64,000 bases of DNA from Rhizobium grahamii (lineage in GTDB: Bacteria; Pseudomonadota; Alphaproteobacteria; Rhizobiales; Rhizobiaceae). This document shows positions 1 to 8,482 of the stretch, piece after piece; the first letter of the stretch is position 1; every line of letters starts with the position of its first letter. The notes under the pieces are model-generated. The model was not told where the DNA came from. It searched no databases and worked only from the letters and a program-made list of their open reading frames with translations. Both the position numbers and the translations under genes were made by a program. The stretch spans positions 496,001 to 560,000 of the forward strand of contig NZ_CP043499.1 in NCBI RefSeq assembly GCF_009498215.1, given 5' to 3'.

Positions 1-239
1 CGACAAAGTGCCGGTGTCAGAATCTTCGAATTGTTCGCGTGACCCATTGCGCAAAGCTGCCCATATTGGTTACTATCTTTCATATAAGGCAATTCTCGCC
101 GAAAGACCAGCGGTTGATTCTGCATCTGATGGTGGATTTGGCGGAGACAAAAGCGAAGGAATAAGGTGTTGGGATAACAGGCGGATCGATTTCTCTTCTT
201 GCGCTGCTTGTCCTTCCCTTTCTCGGAAGCTTTCTTTCC

Positions 240-3095
240 GTGTTCCTGTTGAACACGTCGTCGCGCCGCCTGCCGGCGGGGTTGGCCGGTGTAGTGACGC
301 TGGCGTCACTACTTCTTACGGCGATTAACTATCCCGCGGTCTCGGGCGGGGGCGTGGTTTACTACAAGCTGCAATGGCTCCCGCAGCTTGGCCTTGATTT
401 CACGTTGCGGATGGATGGTTTTGCATGGATTTTCGCCATGCTGGTTACCGCGATCGGTCTGCTCGTCGTCCTCTATGCTCGCTACTACATGTCGGAAGAG
501 GACCCCGTTCCGCGCTTTTTCTCATTTTTTCTGGCTTTCATGGGAGCCATGCTCGGGATCGTGATTTCCGGCAACGTGATCCTGCTGTCGGTCTTCTGGG
601 AGCTGACGAGCATTTTCTCATTCCTGCTGATCAGCTATTGGCACAACAGCGCCGCGGCACGTGACGGTGCCCGCATGGCGCTGACCGTCACCGGGATCGG
701 CGGCTTTTGCCTGCTGATCGGCCTCATTCTGCTCGGAAACATTGTCGGCAGCTACGACCTCGACAAGATCCTCGCTTCAGGCGACATCATTCGTGCTCAT
801 CCGCTCTATCTGCCGGCGCTTATCTTCATTCTGCTCGGCGCGTTGACGAAGAGCGCGCAGTTCCCGTTCCATTTCTGGCTGCCGAATGCGATGGCCGCGC
901 CGACGCCGGTGTCGGCCTTCCTTCACTCCGCAACGATGGTCAAGGCGGGCGTTTTCCTGCTTGCCCGCTTCTGGCCCGCGCTTTCAGGCACCTGGGAATG
1001 GTTTTGGATCGTCGGGGCGGCGGGAATTATCACACTCCTGCTTGGCGCCTATTTCGCGATGTTCCAGCGAGACCTCAAGGGACTTCTGGCTTACTCCACA
1101 ATCAGCCACCTGGGTTTGATCACGACGCTGCTCAGCCTGGGCAGTCCGCTGGCAACGGTCGCAGCGATCTTCCATATGCTAAATCACGCCACCTTCAAGG
1201 CGTCGCTGTTCATGGCCGCCGGGATCATCGATCATGAGACCGGCACGCGCGATATGCGAAGACTCAGCGGATTGTTCCGGTTTATGCCGTTCACGGCCAC
1301 TCTTGCCATCGTCGCAAGCGCTGCCATGGCGGGCGTGCCGCTTCTGAATGGCTTCCTGTCAAAGGAGATGTTCTTTGCCGAGGCCGTCGAGACACATGCG
1401 GACTCGATCCTTGATCGAATTTTGCCCTATGTCGCGACGCTGGCCGCTGCCTTCAGCGTCGCCTATTCCCTGCGCTTCATTCACACTGTCTTTTTCGGGC
1501 CGCCGCCGCACGACCTGCCGGTCGCCAAGCCGCACGAGCCGCCGCGCTGGATGCGCTTTCCGATAGAACTTCTGGTGGTCCTCTGCCTCGTGGTGGGTAT
1601 TATCCCGGCGCTGTCGATCGGTCCCTTCCTGCATACGGCTGTCGTCAGCGTTCTTCGTGAGGACACGCCGGAATACAGCCTCGCCATTTGGCACGGCGTC
1701 AATCTTCCGCTGATCATGAGCGCGATCGCGCTTGCCGGAGGCGTGGCGATCTATGTGCTGCTGAAAGACTATTTCGCGCGTTGCGACGATGGCCCGCCCA
1801 TATTCCGGAAGCTCAAGGGGCAACGAATCTTCGAGCGTATCCTAGTCGAGGTGTCCTGGCGTTGGGCTCGTATCGCCGAACAGCGGCTCGGAACGCGCAG
1901 GCTCCAGCAGCAGCTGCGCTGGGTCGTGGTGATGGGCTTTGCTGCCGGTTTGCTGCCGCTTTACCTCAGAGGTTTTCAGAGCCGACCCTTTACCAATTCC
2001 GGAATAGATCCGGTGTTCGCGACATTGTGGGCGATCGGCATATGCCTTGCCATCGGCACGGCTTACCTCGCGAAATACCATCGGCTTGCCGCGCTGATCA
2101 TGCTTGGCGGCGTCGGATTGATCGTCTGCACGACTTTCATCTGGCTCTCGGCGCCTGATCTCGCCATCACCCAGTTGCTGGTCGAAATCGTCACGACGGT
2201 TCTGATCCTTCTTGGCCTTCGGTGGCTGCCGAAGCGGAGCGAGGGGTTCGGCGAAACGATGACATTGCGTTCGAGATTCCGTCGCTTCCGTGACTTCGCG
2301 CTTGCCGTCGTGTGTGGTGTGTCGATGTCGTTGATGGCCTACGCGGTCATGACGATGCCGGTGCCGGACGCGATCGCGAATTACTTCCTGGAGAACGCCT
2401 ATTCGCTGGGCGGCGGGCGCAATGTCGTCAACGTCATTCTCGTCGACTTCCGAGGCTTCGACACGCTTGGTGAGATCGCCGTCCTCGGCGTCGTTGCCCT
2501 GACTGTTTATGCGCTGCTTCGCCGCTTCCGCCCTGCGGATGACAGCATGGGGATGCCCGAGCAGCAGCAGATCCAGAACCGCTTCGATGAAGAGCGTCCG
2601 GAGCGCTCTGCAGGGGATACCGTCCGCGACTACATGCTTGTGCCGTCCGTGATTATGCAATGGCTGTTTCCTGTCGTCATTACCTTCGCGGTCTACATTT
2701 TCATGCGCGGACACGACTTGCCGGGTGGCGGCTTCTCGGCCGGACTGACGCTGTCTATCGCTTTCCTGCTCCAGTATCTCGCTGGTGGGACGCGCTGGGC
2801 GGAAGATCGAATTCGTATTCTTCCGCTGCGCTGGATGGGGGCGGGGTTGCTTACGGCATTCCTGACGGGTGCGGGCGCCTGGCTATTCGGTTATCCGTTC
2901 CTGACGACCCATTCCCGCTACATCGAGTTGCCGCTGATTGGAAAAATGCCGGCGGCGACCGCGCTTCTGTTCGATCTCGGTGTCTTCAGTCTGGTTGTCG
3001 GCTCGACGGTGCTCATTCTCGTCGCGCTCGCGCACCAGTCGATCCGCATCAACCGCCTTCGCGCGATAGAGACCGCCAAGTCGGAGGAGGCGTAA
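240..3095 (+). CDS. phaAB: PhaAB: fused MnhA/MnhB subunit of cation/proton antiporter
   Basis: Largest subunit of a multisubunit Mrp/Pha-type antiporter that exchanges K+ or Na+ for H+ in the inner membrane. The protein is almost wholly membrane segments. A NuoL-like proton-translocation module fills the first ~430 residues, with its hallmark TKSAQFPFHFWLPNAM near residue 202; an MbhD-like segment lies near 617-665; an MnhB domain (PSVIMQWLFP, GHDLPGGGFSAG) occupies about 800-945. A fused A+B protein is typical of the rhizobial Pha system. The GTG used here (240) probably cuts off the first membrane helix: the same frame is open back to 165 and reads LPFLGSFLSVFL just upstream, with an AGGCGG before an ATT at 189. 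The true start is therefore uncertain. It overlaps phaC by one base. Confidence 0.93.
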   Translation: MFLLNTSSRRLPAGLAGVVTLASLLLTAINYPAVSGGGVVYYKLQWLPQLGLDFTLRMDGFAWIFAMLVTAIGLLVVLYARYYMSEEDPVPRFFSFFLAFMGAMLGIVISGNVILLSVFWELTSIFSFLLISYWHNSAAARDGARMALTVTGIGGFCLLIGLILLGNIVGSYDLDKILASGDIIRAHPLYLPALIFILLGALTKSAQFPFHFWLPNAMAAPTPVSAFLHSATMVKAGVFLLARFWPALSGTWEWFWIVGAAGIITLLLGAYFAMFQRDLKGLLAYSTISHLGLITTLLSLGSPLATVAAIFHMLNHATFKASLFMAAGIIDHETGTRDMRRLSGLFRFMPFTATLAIVASAAMAGVPLLNGFLSKEMFFAEAVETHADSILDRILPYVATLAAAFSVAYSLRFIHTVFFGPPPHDLPVAKPHEPPRWMRFPIELLVVLCLVVGIIPALSIGPFLHTAVVSVLREDTPEYSLAIWHGVNLPLIMSAIALAGGVAIYVLLKDYFARCDDGPPIFRKLKGQRIFERILVEVSWRWARIAEQRLGTRRLQQQLRWVVVMGFAAGLLPLYLRGFQSRPFTNSGIDPVFATLWAIGICLAIGTAYLAKYHRLAALIMLGGVGLIVCTTFIWLSAPDLAITQLLVEIVTTVLILLGLRWLPKRSEGFGETMTLRSRFRRFRDFALAVVCGVSMSLMAYAVMTMPVPDAIANYFLENAYSLGGGRNVVNVILVDFRGFDTLGEIAVLGVVALTVYALLRRFRPADDSMGMPEQQQIQNRFDEERPERSAGDTVRDYMLVPSVIMQWLFPVVITFAVYIFMRGHDLPGGGFSAGLTLSIAFLLQYLAGGTRWAEDRIRILPLRWMGAGLLTAFLTGAGAWLFGYPFLTTHSRYIELPLIGKMPAATALLFDLGVFSLVVGSTVLILVALAHQSIRINRLRAIETAKSEEA

Positions 3096-3433
3096 TGGAA
3101 CTGATCTTGTCGATCGCGATCGGGGTGATGACGAGCTGCGGGATCTGGCTGATCCTGCGCCCGCGAACCTACCAGGTTATTGTCGGGCTCTCGCTGCTGT
3201 CCTACGCCGTCAATCTCTTCATTTTCGGCGTTGGTGGCGTCAAGGCCAACGTGCCGCCGATCTTGGGAGATGGGCTTCCGGTGACGGCGCTTGCCGATCC
3301 GGTGCCGCAGGCGCTCGTGTTGACGGCTATTGTTATCGGCTTTGCAACGACCGCGCTTTTCCTTGTGGTGCTGCTCGCTTCCCGTGGACTGACCGGCAAT
3401 GACCATGTCGACGGCAGGAACGAACCGCGATGA
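3095..3433 (+). CDS. phaC: PhaC: MnhC/NuoK-like antiporter subunit
   Basis: Small membrane subunit (112 residues) of the Pha/Mrp cation/proton antiporter, homologous to NuoK of complex I. Three membrane helices are visible (MELILSIAIGVMTSCGIWLI, a second with VGLSLLSYAVNLFIF, and a C-terminal one with VLTAIVIGFATTALF). The conserved TDPVPQALVLTAIVIG-type motif appears as ADPVPQALVLTAIVIG. The start is the ATG whose A is the last base of the phaAB stop codon, and the stop overlaps the phaD start by four bases, so translation is coupled. A longer reading of the same frame starting inside phaAB is not supported by family length. Confidence 0.93.
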   Translation: MELILSIAIGVMTSCGIWLILRPRTYQVIVGLSLLSYAVNLFIFGVGGVKANVPPILGDGLPVTALADPVPQALVLTAIVIGFATTALFLVVLLASRGLTGNDHVDGRNEPR

Positions 3434-5064
3434 ACAGCTGGACACACCATCTCGTTATTGCGCCGATCCTCATTCCGCTCGTGGCGAGCGCTGTTCTGCT
3501 CTTCGTCGATGAGCGCCGCCGCACCACCAAGGCGATGATCAGCCTTGCCGCCACGGTCATTCTTGCATTCGTCGCCTTCCTGCTTTTCCGCATCGAGAGC
3601 GGTCCGAATGATTTCGAGGGGGTCTATCTTCTCGGGAATTGGGCAGCACCTTTCGGGATCGTTCTGGTTCTCGACGGGCTCTCTGCGCTGATGCTGCTCT
3701 TGACAGCGCTGCTGGCGGTCCCCGCGCTGGTCTTCTCGATGGCGCGATGGCACGCCGTCGGCGCTCACTTTCACAGCATGTTCCAGCTGCTGCTCATGGG
3801 CGTAAATGGTGCCTTCCTGACGGGGGACCTGTTCAACCTCTTCGTCTTCTTCGAAGTGATGCTCGCGGCATCCTACGGTCTCCTGCTGCACGGTTCCGGT
3901 CCGTTGCGTGTGAAGGCGGGCATGCACTACATCGCGGTCAATCTCGTGGCGGCGCTTCTCTTCCTGATCGGCGTCAGCTTGATCTACGGCACCGCCGGAA
4001 CGCTGAACATGGCCGATCTCGCCGCCCGCATTCCCGACATCGAGCCCGATCGCCGTATGTTGATGGAAGCTGGAGCGGGTATTCTCGGGATCGTGTTTCT
4101 GATCAAGGCCGGGATGTGGCCACTCTGCTTCTGGCTTCCACCTGCCTATAGCGCCGCCTCGGCGCCGGTCGCCGGTATTTTCGCGATCATGAGCAAGCTC
4201 GGCATCTACGCGATCTTGAGATTGACGATGTTGCTCTTCGGGGAGGGGCCGTCCGCGGGGTTCGGCAATATCGTTCTTCTCTATGGCGGGATGGCCACGA
4301 TCATCTTCGGCACCATCGGCGTGCTGGCCTCTCAGGCGCTCGGTCGGCTCGCCGGGTTCTCCGTTCTGGTGTCCTCAGGCACGCTGTTGATGGTGCTTGG
4401 CATCAATGACGGAGCGATATCCTCCGGCGGCTTGCTCTACCTCGTCAGTTCGACGTTATCGATCAGCGCCTTCTTCATGCTGATCGAACTCGTGGAACGC
4501 GGCCAGGATGCGGGAGCGAACGTTCTCGCGGTTACGATGGAAGCCTATGGTGATGCGGAAGAGGACGAGCCCGAGGAGGCTGATGGCGTCGCCATGCCCG
4601 GCACAATGGCTATCCTCGGTGTCTGCTTTGCCGCCTGCGCGATCCTGCTTTCCGGTCTGCCACCACTTTCCGGGTTCGTCGCAAAGTTTGCCATGCTTTC
4701 GGCGATGATGGGCACGGGCGCGATCGGAGTGCCGCCGACTGCCGCGATCTGGACACTCATTACGCTCGTTATCCTGTCTGGAGTGGCAGCGCTGATTTCC
4801 ATGACGCGAGCGGGCATCCGAACCTTCTGGAGCTCGATCGAGGGAACAGTGCCGCGGGTTCTCGTCATCGAGATCGTGCCCGTCATGTTCCTGCTGTTGC
4901 TGACCCTTGGCCTGACAGTGCAGGCGGGGCCGGCAATGCAATATATGGATTCGACCATCCGAACGCTGCGCAAACCCAGCGTCTACATCGATGCGGTCAG
5001 CAAGGCTGTGCGGATTCCGGACTACAAGGCAAGCGGCGCCGGCAGCGAAACGGGGAGCCACTAG
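3430..5064 (+). CDS. phaD: PhaD: MnhD/NuoN-like antiporter subunit
   Basis: Second large proton-translocating subunit (544 residues) of the Pha/Mrp antiporter, related to NuoN/NuoM. About 14 hydrophobic segments are seen. The antiporter-family core IKAGMWPLCFWLPPAY with SAASAPVAGIFAIMSKLGIY lies near residues 219-257, and FVFFEVMLAASYGLL holds the conserved membrane glutamate. A soluble acidic loop (DAEEDEPEEADG) separates the last helices. It overlaps phaC by four bases and phaE starts at the base after its stop, so the operon is tightly packed. Confidence 0.93.
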   Translation: MNSWTHHLVIAPILIPLVASAVLLFVDERRRTTKAMISLAATVILAFVAFLLFRIESGPNDFEGVYLLGNWAAPFGIVLVLDGLSALMLLLTALLAVPALVFSMARWHAVGAHFHSMFQLLLMGVNGAFLTGDLFNLFVFFEVMLAASYGLLLHGSGPLRVKAGMHYIAVNLVAALLFLIGVSLIYGTAGTLNMADLAARIPDIEPDRRMLMEAGAGILGIVFLIKAGMWPLCFWLPPAYSAASAPVAGIFAIMSKLGIYAILRLTMLLFGEGPSAGFGNIVLLYGGMATIIFGTIGVLASQALGRLAGFSVLVSSGTLLMVLGINDGAISSGGLLYLVSSTLSISAFFMLIELVERGQDAGANVLAVTMEAYGDAEEDEPEEADGVAMPGTMAILGVCFAACAILLSGLPPLSGFVAKFAMLSAMMGTGAIGVPPTAAIWTLITLVILSGVAALISMTRAGIRTFWSSIEGTVPRVLVIEIVPVMFLLLLTLGLTVQAGPAMQYMDSTIRTLRKPSVYIDAVSKAVRIPDYKASGAGSETGSH

Positions 5065-5541
5065 ATGTTTCCTTATCCGATCCTGACCGCTTGCCTGATA
5101 CTGATGTGGCTGCTTCTCAACGGGTTTACGCTCGGCCAGTTCGTGCTGGGCGCTATCGTCGCCGTGGTAGCGTCATGGGCCATGGCTTCGTTGCGCCCGG
5201 AAAGGCCGAACCTTGCCAAGTGGTACCTGCTGCCGAAGCTCTTTTTCCGGGTGGTCTACGATATTGTCGTATCGAACCTCGCGGTTGCGTGGGTCATTCT
5301 TCGAAGTGGTCGTCAGCGGCATAGTCCGGGTTTCCTGACCATTCACCTCGAGATCAGAAACCAGTTCGCTCTGGCGCTGCTCGCCGTCATCCTGACCAGT
5401 ACCCCGGGATCGGCCTGGCTCGAATACGATTCCAACGACAATACAGTTCTTCTTCACGTCCTCGACATCCAGAATGAGGCGGTTTGGCGCGACACCATCA
5501 AGAACCGGTATGAGAAACTGTTGATGGAGATATTCGCATGA
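5065..5541 (+). CDS. phaE: PhaE: MnhE antiporter subunit
   Basis: MnhE-family subunit (158 residues) needed for assembly or activity of the Pha/Mrp antiporter. Two N-terminal membrane helices (residues ~7-45) are followed by RPERPNLAKWYLLPKLFFRVVYDIV-type sequence and a cytosolic C-terminal domain with the family hallmark ILTSTPGSAWLEYD and HVLDIQ. Its start directly follows the phaD stop and its stop overlaps phaF by four bases, so it is cotranslated with its neighbours. Confidence 0.92.
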   Translation: MFPYPILTACLILMWLLLNGFTLGQFVLGAIVAVVASWAMASLRPERPNLAKWYLLPKLFFRVVYDIVVSNLAVAWVILRSGRQRHSPGFLTIHLEIRNQFALALLAVILTSTPGSAWLEYDSNDNTVLLHVLDIQNEAVWRDTIKNRYEKLLMEIFA

Positions 5542-5819
5542 GCGCCATCATTCTTTTCACGGCGGTTTCGGTCGCGCAGCTCATGCTGGTGGCGGCAATG
5601 GCGATTGCGTCGATCAGGATGTTCATCGGCCCGCGCGCGCAGGACCGCATCATCGCGCTCGACACTTTTTACGTCAACGCGATGCTGCTGTTGGTCACCT
5701 TCGGCGTTGGTACCGGCCGCGGCGTCTATTTCGAGGCCGCGTTGGTGATCGGTATGCTCGGCTTCGTGGCGACGGTGGCGCTTGCGAAATTCCTGATGCG
5801 CGGGGAGGTTATCGAATGA
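5538..5819 (+). CDS. phaF: PhaF: MnhF antiporter subunit
   Basis: MnhF/MrpF-family small membrane subunit (93 residues). It shows three hydrophobic segments and the family motif GPRAQDRIIALDTF in the first cytosolic loop. In the Mrp family this subunit has also been linked to efflux of small anions such as bile acids, but here the operon context makes a structural role in the cation/proton antiporter most likely. It overlaps phaE and phaG by four bases each. Confidence 0.92.
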   Translation: MSAIILFTAVSVAQLMLVAAMAIASIRMFIGPRAQDRIIALDTFYVNAMLLLVTFGVGTGRGVYFEAALVIGMLGFVATVALAKFLMRGEVIE

Positions 5820-6187
5820 TCCATGACAGCACCGATCTGCCGATTTGGGCGGCCGCTATCGTCGCCGGACTTTTGCTGATCGGCGCATCGCTCGCCCTGA
5901 TCGGTGCAATCGGCTTTCTGCGGTTGCCAACCTTTTACGAGCGGATTCATGCACCGACGCTTGGCACCAGCTGGGGCGTTGGCGCGATCATGCTTGCATC
6001 GATGGTCTTCTTTTCCCTCGCTTCGGAGCGACTGGTAATCCACGAGCTCCTGATCGGGGCTTTCGTCACCGTCACGACGCCCGTGACGTTCATGCTGCTC
6101 GCGCGCGCTGCCCTTCACCGCGATCGAGCCGAAGGCGATCCGATCGTTCCGGCAAAGGGAAGTGGTCGCGATCTTACCGAGAAGTAG
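5816..6187 (+). CDS. phaG: PhaG: MnhG antiporter subunit
   Basis: Last subunit of the Pha/Mrp antiporter (123 residues). Three membrane segments are present with the family motif GAIGFLRLPTFYERIHAPTL in the first loop, a signature of MnhG proteins. A polar C-terminal tail (DRAEGDPIVPAKGSGRD) follows. The ATGA overlap with phaF puts it in the same operon. About 200 nt without a gene follow before folD; they hold a small inverted repeat (AATGTG/CACATT at 6270-6288) but no obvious terminator. Confidence 0.92.
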   Translation: MIHDSTDLPIWAAAIVAGLLLIGASLALIGAIGFLRLPTFYERIHAPTLGTSWGVGAIMLASMVFFSLASERLVIHELLIGAFVTVTTPVTFMLLARAALHRDRAEGDPIVPAKGSGRDLTEK

Positions 6188-6386
6188 GTTCGGACTTGGC
6201 GCAGCAGGTCGAAATCCTTTCCTGATGGATTACATCAGCGTGCTCGGCTGCAGATGATTGTTTTGATAAAATGTGTCAGCGCCACATTGAGGTTGCCTGC
6301 GCGCCAACCTAGTGTCCGGTAGCCGCTTTGCATGTGCCAACAGCGTGACATGCGAGCAACGACACAATGCCTTTGTTGGGTAGGAC

Positions 6387-7286
6387 ATGACGACAGTAAT
6401 CGACGGCAAACAGGTTGCAGCTTCTGTAATCGAGACGGTGAAGGCCGCGACATCGGCTTTGCAAAAGCAGAGCGGCGTGGCGACGGGTCTGGCGGTGGTC
6501 ATCGTCGGTGACGATCCGGCAAGCCACGCCTATGTCAATTCGAAGGGCAAGATGGCCAAGGAGTGCGGCTTCAAGTCCGTGCAGCATACGCTGCCGGAGC
6601 AAACCAGCCAGGAAGAGCTTGCCACCCTTGTCGCCTCGCTGAACGAGGATCCTTCGATCCACGGCATCCTGGTACAGCTGCCGCTGCCGAAGCACCTGAA
6701 ATCCGATCCGATCATCCAGTCGATCCGTCCAGAAAAGGATGTCGATGGCCTGCATGTGGTCAATGCCGGAAAGCTTGCGACCGGTGATCTCGAGACCGGT
6801 CTCGTCTCGTGCACGCCGGCAGGCGCCATGGTGTTCGTGCGCCGCACCCATGGCGAGGATCTGTCTGGCCTGAATGCCGTCGTCGTCGGCCGTTCCAACC
6901 TGTTCGGCAAGCCGATGGCGCAGCTGCTGCTGAATGCCAACGCGACGGTGACCATCGCGCATTCACGCACCAAGGACCTGCCGGCAGTCTGCCGCAACGC
7001 CGACATCCTGGTGGCGGCGGTTGGTCGTCCGGAAATGGTCAAGGCGGATTGGGTCAAGCCGAGCGCAACGGTTATCGACGTCGGCATCAACCGGATTGCC
7101 GCCCCTGAAAAGGGCGAGGGCAAGACGCGCCTCGTCGGTGATGTCGCATTTGCCGAGGTGGCTGATGTCGCCGAGGTGATCACGCCGGTCCCTGGCGGTG
7201 TCGGCCCGATGACGATCGCCATGCTGATGGCTAACACCGTGATCGCCGCGCATCGCTCGGCCGGGCAGACGCCACCAGTCTTCTGA
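6387..7286 (+). CDS. folD: FolD bifunctional methylenetetrahydrofolate dehydrogenase/cyclohydrolase
   Basis: Cytosolic enzyme (299 residues, usual family length) that interconverts 5,10-methylene-THF, 5,10-methenyl-THF and 10-formyl-THF using NADP(H). Visible motifs: HAYVNSKGKMAKECG with the catalytic Tyr49/Lys53 pair, VQLPLPKHL, the Rossmann signature VVVGRSNLFGKPMAQLLL near 170-187, and PGGVGPMTIAML near the C-terminus. It stands alone after the pha operon and is followed by a bidirectional terminator. Rhizobia often have more than one folD copy, so it need not be the housekeeping one. Confidence 0.95.
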   Translation: MTTVIDGKQVAASVIETVKAATSALQKQSGVATGLAVVIVGDDPASHAYVNSKGKMAKECGFKSVQHTLPEQTSQEELATLVASLNEDPSIHGILVQLPLPKHLKSDPIIQSIRPEKDVDGLHVVNAGKLATGDLETGLVSCTPAGAMVFVRRTHGEDLSGLNAVVVGRSNLFGKPMAQLLLNANATVTIAHSRTKDLPAVCRNADILVAAVGRPEMVKADWVKPSATVIDVGINRIAAPEKGEGKTRLVGDVAFAEVADVAEVITPVPGGVGPMTIAMLMANTVIAAHRSAGQTPPVF

Positions 7287-7372
7287 TCAGCGCGATGGTG
7301 CCGCGCCCCGTCGAGGCGCTGATCAGTTCTGCGCTAAGAGCAACACAAGACGCTTCCCTACTGAAAAAATAA

Positions 7373-7403
7373 GGCCCGCGACGATATCGCGGGCCGTATT
7401 TTT
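7373..7403. terminator. Bidirectional rho-independent terminator between folD and the convergent ABC operon
   Basis: The arms GGCCCGCG (7373-7380) and CGCGGGCC (7388-7395) form a GC-rich hairpin, with GTATTTTTA after it on the + strand and CTGAAAAAATAA before it, giving a T-rich tail in both directions. It serves folD on the + strand and the permease gene on the - strand. Confidence 0.85.
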
Positions 7404-7421
7404 ATAGCGTTGCGCTGCGCG

Positions 7422-8446
7422 TCAGTGTTTTGCGCGACGCTTCTGACGATGCACGTCGATAACGACGGCGGCCACGATGATCAGGCCTTTGACGATCTCC
7501 TGATAGTAGGCGTCGACCCGCAGGAAGGTGAAGCCCGACGTCATGACGCCAAGGATGACCGTTCCGATAACCGTGCCGGTGATCCGACCGACGCCGCCGG
7601 TCAGAGACGTTCCGCCGATAACGGTCGCTGCGATCGCATCCAGCTCGTACATCACGCCCATGCCGGCCTGAGCTGTCTGAGCGCGCGCCGCCGTCACGAT
7701 GCCGGCGAGGCCAGCGAGAAGACCTGCGATCGCATAGACCTTGATGAGGTGTGCTTCGATATTGATACCCGACACACGCGCAGCCTGCGGGTTGGCGCCG
7801 ATCGCATAGGTGAACTTGCCGTAGCGGGTGTAGCGCAGGACGATGTGGAAGATGAAAGCGACGACAAGGAAAACGATAACGGGCCAGATACCGGTTCCGA
7901 TGAAGTTGAACTGCTCCGTCAGGCCGGAGACCGGCTGCCCTTCGTGTACCACTTCGAAATACCGCGCGCGGACACCATCATGCCAAGCGTTGCGATGAAA
8001 GGCGGGATCTTCGTCTTCGCGATGAGCTGTCCGTTGACATATCCCGCGGCAAGGCCAATGAGCAGGCCGACGCCGATCGGAATGAAGAACGGCAGGTCAG
8101 TCAGCCCCGGATAGAGTGCGCGAGGCCAGGTCGACGCCTGGGCAAAACTTGCCGCGATCATCGCCGTCATGCCGACGACCGAGCCGGAGGAGAGGTCGAT
8201 GCCACCGGTGATGATCACCTGCGTCACGCCGACGGCGATGATGCCGATAACGGAAACCTGAAGGATCATGATGGTGAGGCGCTGAGAGTTCATCAGGAAG
8301 CTCTGCCCGACAAAGATCCAGCCGAGGATTTCGTAGATCAGCGCGATACCGACGAGCACGAGAAAAATGCTCAGTTCCGGCGGAACGCGATGGCGCCGGG
8401 ATCTCGCGGGAATGGCTGCGGCCGCTTCGGCGGTGTTCGTATTCAT
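7422..8446 (-). pseudogene. iatP: Sugar ABC transporter permease (inositol/rhizopine type), one-base frameshift
   Basis: RbsC-family inner-membrane permease of the inositol/rhizopine-type importer encoded here. The N-terminal two fifths read from 8446 (MNTNTAEAAAAIPARS) through GGIDLSSGSVVG, the family hallmark, to ISKWYTKG; the rest continues in another frame as QPVSGLTEQFNFIG to the stop at 7422, including IGGTSLTGGVGRITGTVIG. One extra base restores a ~341-residue protein. The break is at a CCC run on the + strand (7938-7940), so it looks like a missing base in a homopolymer. The ATPase gene is 36 bases upstream in the same operon. Either a sequencing error (favoured) or a recent inactivating mutation. 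Confidence 0.85.
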
Positions 8447-8482
8447 GTCTTCCTCCCTTGGCGACAGGACGGGTTACGGCGC

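Noticed and set aside
1842..2714. 290-codon open frame on the - strand inside phaAB
   Set aside because: Charged, low-complexity translation typical of the complement of membrane-protein codons.
6270..6288. AATGTG/CACATT inverted repeat as terminator of the pha operon
   Set aside because: Short, weak stem with no T-run; it could equally be part of the folD promoter region.
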